From Sulfurimonas sp. UBA6014 (GTDB lineage Bacteria; Campylobacterota; Campylobacteria; Campylobacterales; Sulfurimonadaceae), in the NCBI GenBank assembly GCA_002428085.1, contig DJAA01000026.1, positions 13,944 to 32,489 of the forward strand: a DNA stretch of 18,546 nucleotides, given 5' to 3'. The translations under genes were made by a program, and so were the position numbers. Every line of letters begins with the position of its first letter. The first letter of the stretch is position 1. Under the pieces are notes generated by a model that was given only the letters and a program-made list of their open reading frames with translations, did no database searches and was not told the DNA's origin. Of this stretch, positions 14,383 to 18,546 are shown in pieces.

Positions 14383-15072
14383 TTACTCAAACACAATCTT
14401 TTTCGCCTCTATCTTCATCACGCGGTCGCAGTACTTTAGCATTCTTTCATCGTGCGTGACCATGATGATGGCTACGTTTTGTTCTGCGGCGATTTTTTTG
14501 AGCATTTTTACTACGCTGATGGAGCGTTCTGTGTCCAGAGCAGCGGTTGGTTCGTCGGCTAGGATGATTTGGGGGTTGTTGGCTAGGGCTCTGGCGATGG
14601 CTACTCTTTGGTTTTGACCGCCTGAGAGCTGAGAAGGTTTGTTGTATGCTTTTTCTGCAATGTCAAAATATTTGAGTAGTTCCATGGCATGTGCATTGGC
14701 TTCTTTCGTCGGTATTTTGTTGGTTTGGGGGACTAAGGTTACGTTTTCAAGAACGTTTAAAAATGGGATAAGGTAGTGCGCTTGAAAAATAAAACCGATT
14801 TTTTCGCGTCTTATCTGGCGTGAATTGTTCGTGAGCCAGCGGTTGTTGTACACTTTTTCCTCTCCAAGCCAAAATTGCCCCGATGTTGGGTCAACAACGC
14901 AGCCTATCATCATAAGCAGTGTGGTTTTTCCCGCACCGCTAGGGGCTACAAGCGCAACGAGTTCGCCTTTGTTGATGGTAAAAGATGCGCCATCTATGAC
15001 GCTTACAAAACTGTCCCCACTTCCAAAACTTTTGGTGAGATTCTCGATTCTTATGCTTTGTTCTTTTTTCAT
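14383..15072 (-). CDS. ABC exporter ATP-binding protein (MacB/LolD/DevA type)
   Basis: This 229-residue ATPase has Walker A APSGAGKT (43-50), Q-loop FIFQAHY (Gln97), signature LSGGQ (149-153), Walker B IILADEP (169-175), D-loop ALDT and H-loop His207 in VTHDE. All residues for ATP hydrolysis are intact. It belongs to the subfamily that powers FtsX-like permeases, working on substrates in the periplasm or outer leaflet. It follows the permease gene by 2 bases. With the upstream membrane fusion protein and TolC-like genes it completes a tripartite MacAB-TolC or DevBCA-like pump. The substrate is not readable from the sequence. Confidence 0.93.
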   Translation of the reverse strand: MKKEQSIRIENLTKSFGSGDSFVSVIDGASFTINKGELVALVAPSGAGKTTLLMMIGCVVDPTSGQFWLGEEKVYNNRWLTNNSRQIRREKIGFIFQAHYLIPFLNVLENVTLVPQTNKIPTKEANAHAMELLKYFDIAEKAYNKPSQLSGGQNQRVAIARALANNPQIILADEPTAALDTERSISVVKMLKKIAAEQNVAIIMVTHDERMLKYCDRVMKIEAKKIVFE

Positions 15073-15074
15073 CT

Positions 15075-16223
15075 CTAGCCTCCTATTGCCACGGTTGGGT
15101 CTGCGTGAATGACTTTGCCCACACCGACAAACGATGCCAAAATAGAAGCAAGGATGATGACAACAAAAAGTCCAAGCGCGTCAGGGGCTTCCAAAACAAC
15201 TCTTTTTGGAAATTTATCATAAATTAAATGAGAGAAAATATTTCCAAATATAAAAGCAAAAAAGCCGAGAATGAGCGTCTCTTGGACAATCATTTTCAAA
15301 ATGATGCTATCGGGAATGCCGATAAGCTTCATAATGGAAATCTCTTTCATTTTTTCAAGCGTCATGGTGTAGATGATAAGTCCGATGATGATAGTGGAGA
15401 CCACCACTAAAATAGCAGTAAAAAGCCCAATTTGCTTTGCAGAGCGCTCTACGAGATTTTTGGTTAAAATGGTTGTTTGCTCTTCGTTTGTGTAGACGCT
15501 TAGATGTTTCCAAGTGGCTATCTTTTTGGCGATACTTTTTGCGTCATATCCAGCTTTGAGTGTTGCAGCAATAGTGTTGACTGTGTGTCCATCGCCGCTG
15601 ACACTCATTCCTCTTTCTCTGTCATTTTTGATGCTTGCATTTGAGGAGCTAAACTGCAGCTCTTGCGCATCTTTGAGGCTAAGGTAGATGAGTGGTTCTC
15701 CGCTTGAAGAGACGGTCTCTTTGGTGAGTCCCACGACGGTGAAGTAGTTGCGAGCGATTTTGATTTTGTCATGAAGTTTAAAACCCGTCTCGGTTGAGAC
15801 AACCACTTCATAGTGACTTTTTTGGAGCATCCGTCCTTTTATGAGATTTGTAGGATTGATGGGGTTTATACTCTCAAAAGGATTAAATCCCACGGCGGTG
15901 ACACGAACAGGTTTTTGCAGTCCGTAGAGTTGGAGATTTTGGAAGGTAAATGCTTGAGATTTGTCGATGCCCTCGATGACTTTGAGGGTATCTTTGAAAT
16001 CTTCATGGATGCGGGACGACTCAGCAAAAGGACCCAATGTATCCTCTTGAACAACCCAAATAGCGACGTTCATATCTTTGAGAAGTTTTTCAGCATCAAC
16101 CATCATGCCACGGTAAACTCCTATCATGATGAGAACAATCCCAAGGAGCATCCCCACACCCATAGCGGTGACGATAAACTTCCCGAGTGTGTGTGAGATA
16201 TCTTTTTGTGCAAGATTTATCAT
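15075..16223 (-). CDS. FtsX-like ABC transporter permease (MacB/DevC type)
   Basis: This 382-residue protein has the MacB topology: a first membrane helix (about 15-37), a large periplasmic domain (about 40-260, MacB_PCD-like) and three C-terminal helices (about 266-288, 308-330, 348-370, FtsX domain PF02687). The coupling-helix segment KMKEISIMKLIGIPDSII (291-308) contacts the ATPase. The ATPase is a separate gene just downstream, unlike E. coli MacB, where both parts are fused. The ATG overlaps the end of the membrane fusion gene by 4 bases. In this class the permease transmits ATP-driven movement to the periplasm instead of forming a classical channel. Confidence 0.9.
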   Translation of the reverse strand: MINLAQKDISHTLGKFIVTAMGVGMLLGIVLIMIGVYRGMMVDAEKLLKDMNVAIWVVQEDTLGPFAESSRIHEDFKDTLKVIEGIDKSQAFTFQNLQLYGLQKPVRVTAVGFNPFESINPINPTNLIKGRMLQKSHYEVVVSTETGFKLHDKIKIARNYFTVVGLTKETVSSSGEPLIYLSLKDAQELQFSSSNASIKNDRERGMSVSGDGHTVNTIAATLKAGYDAKSIAKKIATWKHLSVYTNEEQTTILTKNLVERSAKQIGLFTAILVVVSTIIIGLIIYTMTLEKMKEISIMKLIGIPDSIILKMIVQETLILGFFAFIFGNIFSHLIYDKFPKRVVLEAPDALGLFVVIILASILASFVGVGKVIHADPTVAIGG

Positions 16224-17365
16224 AAATGAATCCTCATCCCCTCGGATAATGGTTTTTTCTTTGCATCTGGGACTAGGATTTTTGTCTTCTCATCGACACC
16301 TGATTTTACTCCTACAAGCTCGCCTGAGCGTCCAATGATATCAAGTTCTTGAAAATGTGCAGTACTGTTTTGGACAATCCAAACGCCGTTTTTTTCATCT
16401 TTTATAACGAGATGTGCGGCTTGAATGGTTAAAATATTTTCAAATCTCTCAGTGGTAATAGCTACTTGTGCTTGTTCGTTGATATAAAAAGGGATTGGCA
16501 ATGTATCAAAAGAGATGCTCACTTGCCTCTCTTGCGTTAGTGCATCGCTGATAGCCCAAATGCGCTCTAGCGTGCCGCTTAAAATCGTATCGCTTTTGGA
16601 GCGCAAAGTGATATCGACCTTTTGACCCACTCTCAAAGTGCTGCTTATCTGCTCATCTATGTAGGCTTTGACCCATACGGTTTTTGTATCGACTAGCTTC
16701 AAAATGGACTGCGCGGGCAAAACTGTTTGGGAGATTTGGGCATCTTTGGAGATGACATAGCCATTGACGGGCGCGTAAATATTCAGACGTGAGAGTTTTT
16801 CTTGGAGTGCTTCTATATTTTTTTGTACTCTTAAAATCTCTGCTTGGCTTGCGTTGATGTGCTCATGACTTGCCGCTATTTGCGCCTCTATGATTTGCAA
16901 ATCTGCAGTGGCTTTATCGAACTCCACTTTAGCTGCGTACTTTTGTTTGTAGAGTTTTTCATACCGCTCATAAGTCGTTTTGAGGAGCTCTTTTTGGGCG
17001 ATGAGACTTTGCACCTCTTTTTTTGCTGCTAAAGTTTCATACTTTGCTTTTTCAAGGGTTGCCCTTGCTTCTTGAAGTAAATTTGGTAAATCTACTGCAT
17101 CTACCGTGGCAAGCAAATCCCCTTTTTTGACCCATAAACCCTCATCACTCAAGATGTTTGTCAAGCGTCCTCCCGTTTGTGCGCTGATGGTGTAAATCTC
17201 TTTTGCATCCACGTTGCCGATACCAAATACTTGCACCTTTAAAGCTGTTCTTAGGGGAGAAACTGTTTGGTACGTTGACTTTGGAATATAAACTTTAAAG
17301 TAAAAAGCGACTCCGACGAGCATGAGAACTAAAAGAGCGAGAAGATATTTTGTCCAGGTCTTCAT
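16220..17365 (-). CDS. HlyD/MacA-type membrane fusion protein
   Basis: This 381-residue periplasmic adaptor is anchored by an N-terminal helix (about 6-26, YLLALLVLMLVGVAFYFKVY). A biotinyl-lipoyl half-motif follows (about 60-90: GGRLTNILSDEGLWVKKGDLL), then a long coiled-coil hairpin (about 95-195, rich in Glu, Lys, Ala and Gln), the second lipoyl half (NIYAPVNGYVISKD, about 195-208) and a beta-barrel region with VDITLRSKSDTILSGTLERI. It joins the inner-membrane permease to the TolC-like channel. Its ATG overlaps the upstream gene stop by 4 bases and its own stop overlaps the permease start by 4 bases, so translation is coupled along the operon. Confidence 0.92.
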   Translation of the reverse strand: MKTWTKYLLALLVLMLVGVAFYFKVYIPKSTYQTVSPLRTALKVQVFGIGNVDAKEIYTISAQTGGRLTNILSDEGLWVKKGDLLATVDAVDLPNLLQEARATLEKAKYETLAAKKEVQSLIAQKELLKTTYERYEKLYKQKYAAKVEFDKATADLQIIEAQIAASHEHINASQAEILRVQKNIEALQEKLSRLNIYAPVNGYVISKDAQISQTVLPAQSILKLVDTKTVWVKAYIDEQISSTLRVGQKVDITLRSKSDTILSGTLERIWAISDALTQERQVSISFDTLPIPFYINEQAQVAITTERFENILTIQAAHLVIKDEKNGVWIVQNSTAHFQELDIIGRSGELVGVKSGVDEKTKILVPDAKKKPLSEGMRIHL

Positions 17366-18546
17366 ATTTGTTTTCCTATGAGATATTTGATACGATTTTG
17401 AGCCATAGTGCGGCTGAAATAGGCTTCAAGAAGTCCAAGTTCTGATGAGAGTTCAAGAGTTGTGGCATCGAGCACTTCGAGGTAGGTCGCCAAGCCCTCT
17501 TTATAGCGCGCGTTTATGAGCTCTTTGGTCGCAACCGAGGCTTCAAGCTGGGATTTTTTAGCGATAATAGTATTTTTATAGCGTTTTAAATCAATGAGCA
17601 GCGCTTCTAACTCCTCTTGGAGTGCTAAAAGTTTTGCCCCTTTGAACTCTTTGAGACTGCTAGTGGCTATGCTTACCATTTGCTCTGTGGCACTTAAATT
17701 TCCGCCCGTGTAAAGAGGAATATTGAGCACTACGCCAATCACGCTTGCATCGTAGGCATTAAGCGTGTCGAAATAAGTGTACGAAGCAACCGCATCGAGT
17801 GAGCCGTAGTGTGACGCTTTAGCCGAGTTGTGCAAAAAGGTGCTTTTTTGGATGTTTTGCTCATAAATTTTGAGCTGGGTATTGTTGGAGAGAAGTGCGT
17901 CTGAGAGTTGCTCAGGAGTAGGGTTTGCTGTGCTTGTATCGGTGTGCAGATGTGTTTGCAGCTGTATGTCGCCAATCTTTTTTTCACCCATCATGAGCCA
18001 AAGACTTGAGAGCGCTTTTTCGTAGGAAGCTTCAGCTATGCCAAGCGAATCTTTTGCTCCGTAATAAGCCGACAAAAAACGAGTCTCATCAGAGCTCGTT
18101 TTGATTCCTTGCTCTACAAGTGCATGCGCTTGCGCATGAAGCTCTTTTTTTGTCTGCATATCTTTTTGAAAAACTGCAATAGCTTTTTTTTGAACAAGAG
18201 CGCTCTCATAAAGAGATTCGACCTTATAAATCATCAAAGCCTTCGCCTCTTCAACTGACAAACTTGCAATTTTCGTGTCAACTTGCGCGGCGTCTATCTT
18301 TGAACTCGTCTGTGAAAAATCCCAAATCTTTTGTTGCAAAGTAATACCAGCTTGCCAACCTTGCTGCTCAATCGTATTAAATTCGCCGTTTTGAGGCAGG
18401 GCGTACGTGTGAAGTACATCGTACTGCGCTTGAAAATTGACATGCGGCAAATAAGCCGAACGTGCACTTTTTTCTCCTTGCTCACTTTTTGAAAGCTCAA
18501 GCATAAAGCTTTTGATATCAGGATGATTGCTCAGCGTTTTATCTAT
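17362..18546 (-). CDS. TolC-family outer membrane efflux protein, 5' end outside the window
   Basis: 394 codons plus the stop are visible. The frame stays open to the window edge (IDKTLSNHPDIKSFMLELSK), so the ATG at 18504 is internal and the signal peptide lies beyond 18546. The protein has the two repeated outer-membrane-efflux domains (PF02321): long helical stretches such as IDAAQVDTKIASLSVEEAKA, then the beta-strand segment VIGVVLNIPLYTGGNLSATEQM, and the ending ARYKEGLATYLEVLDATT, typical of TolC relatives. It forms the outer-membrane exit duct of the pump encoded downstream. It is the most promoter-proximal gene seen; the operon promoter is probably outside the window. Confidence 0.9.
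   Translation of the reverse strand: MDKTLSNHPDIKSFMLELSKSEQGEKSARSAYLPHVNFQAQYDVLHTYALPQNGEFNTIEQQGWQAGITLQQKIWDFSQTSSKIDAAQVDTKIASLSVEEAKALMIYKVESLYESALVQKKAIAVFQKDMQTKKELHAQAHALVEQGIKTSSDETRFLSAYYGAKDSLGIAEASYEKALSSLWLMMGEKKIGDIQLQTHLHTDTSTANPTPEQLSDALLSNNTQLKIYEQNIQKSTFLHNSAKASHYGSLDAVASYTYFDTLNAYDASVIGVVLNIPLYTGGNLSATEQMVSIATSSLKEFKGAKLLALQEELEALLIDLKRYKNTIIAKKSQLEASVATKELINARYKEGLATYLEVLDATTLELSSELGLLEAYFSRTMAQNRIKYLIGKQI

Noticed and set aside
18502..18504. ATG at 18504 as the start of the TolC-like gene
   Set aside because: The frame is open to the window edge, the upstream residues fit the family, and no signal peptide follows this ATG.

Overview
The window looks like chromosomal DNA from a Campylobacterota (epsilonproteobacterial) species, most likely a Sulfurimonas-like sulfur or nitrogen oxidiser; the genus is inferred, not shown. 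The evidence is the protein character and the gene order. A peptidase-like gene lies divergent to a PgbA-type protein followed by glcD, as I recall for H. pylori (HP0506-HP0509) and C. jejuni (Cj1213c-Cj1215). dnaB is followed by comEC, as in H. pylori (HP1362/HP1361). ComEC is the short form without a nuclease domain. No rRNA, tRNA, CRISPR array, transposase or integrase was seen, and no gene-free stretch exceeds 300 bases.

Layout. (1) 1-3321: 5' end of a probable M23 peptidase gene on the minus strand, then divergent pgbA-like and glcD genes and a YihY/BrkB membrane protein. (2) 7059-3265 on the minus strand: a tight ispG-dnaB-comEC unit combining isoprenoid synthesis, replication helicase and DNA uptake channel. 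(3) 9919-7111 on the minus strand: a TonB-dependent receptor with a CxxCxxxM motif resembling copper receptors, then a DUF2202 lipoprotein. The two are separated by a strong hairpin with an alternative fold. (4) 10011-11518 on the plus strand: a 45-residue membrane microprotein, an SGNH hydrolase and a PF00756-type esterase.

(5) 11515-13982 is the most accessory-looking part. An EcoRI-family adenine methyltransferase overlaps a DUF262-HNH nuclease gene, with a small divergent helix-turn-helix gene. The AT-rich region between them carries three copies of ATTCYATA at exact 31-bp steps. This is the best candidate for a little-described defence or restriction-modification system: it has a methylase and an HNH/DUF262 effector but no classical PD-(D/E)XK endonuclease. 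(6) 18546-14011 on the minus strand: a four-gene tripartite ABC efflux operon (TolC-like, membrane fusion protein, FtsX-like permease, ATPase, each overlapping or abutting the next), ending in a YgbA-type nitric-oxide-associated cysteine-rich protein.

An unexpected point is that two genes, the DUF2202 lipoprotein and the YgbA-like protein, have no ATG, GTG or TTG at their natural 5' end. In both, an ATC AAA lies at normal spacing behind a good Shine-Dalgarno sequence. Either AUC initiates here, or these are two start-loss changes or sequence errors.
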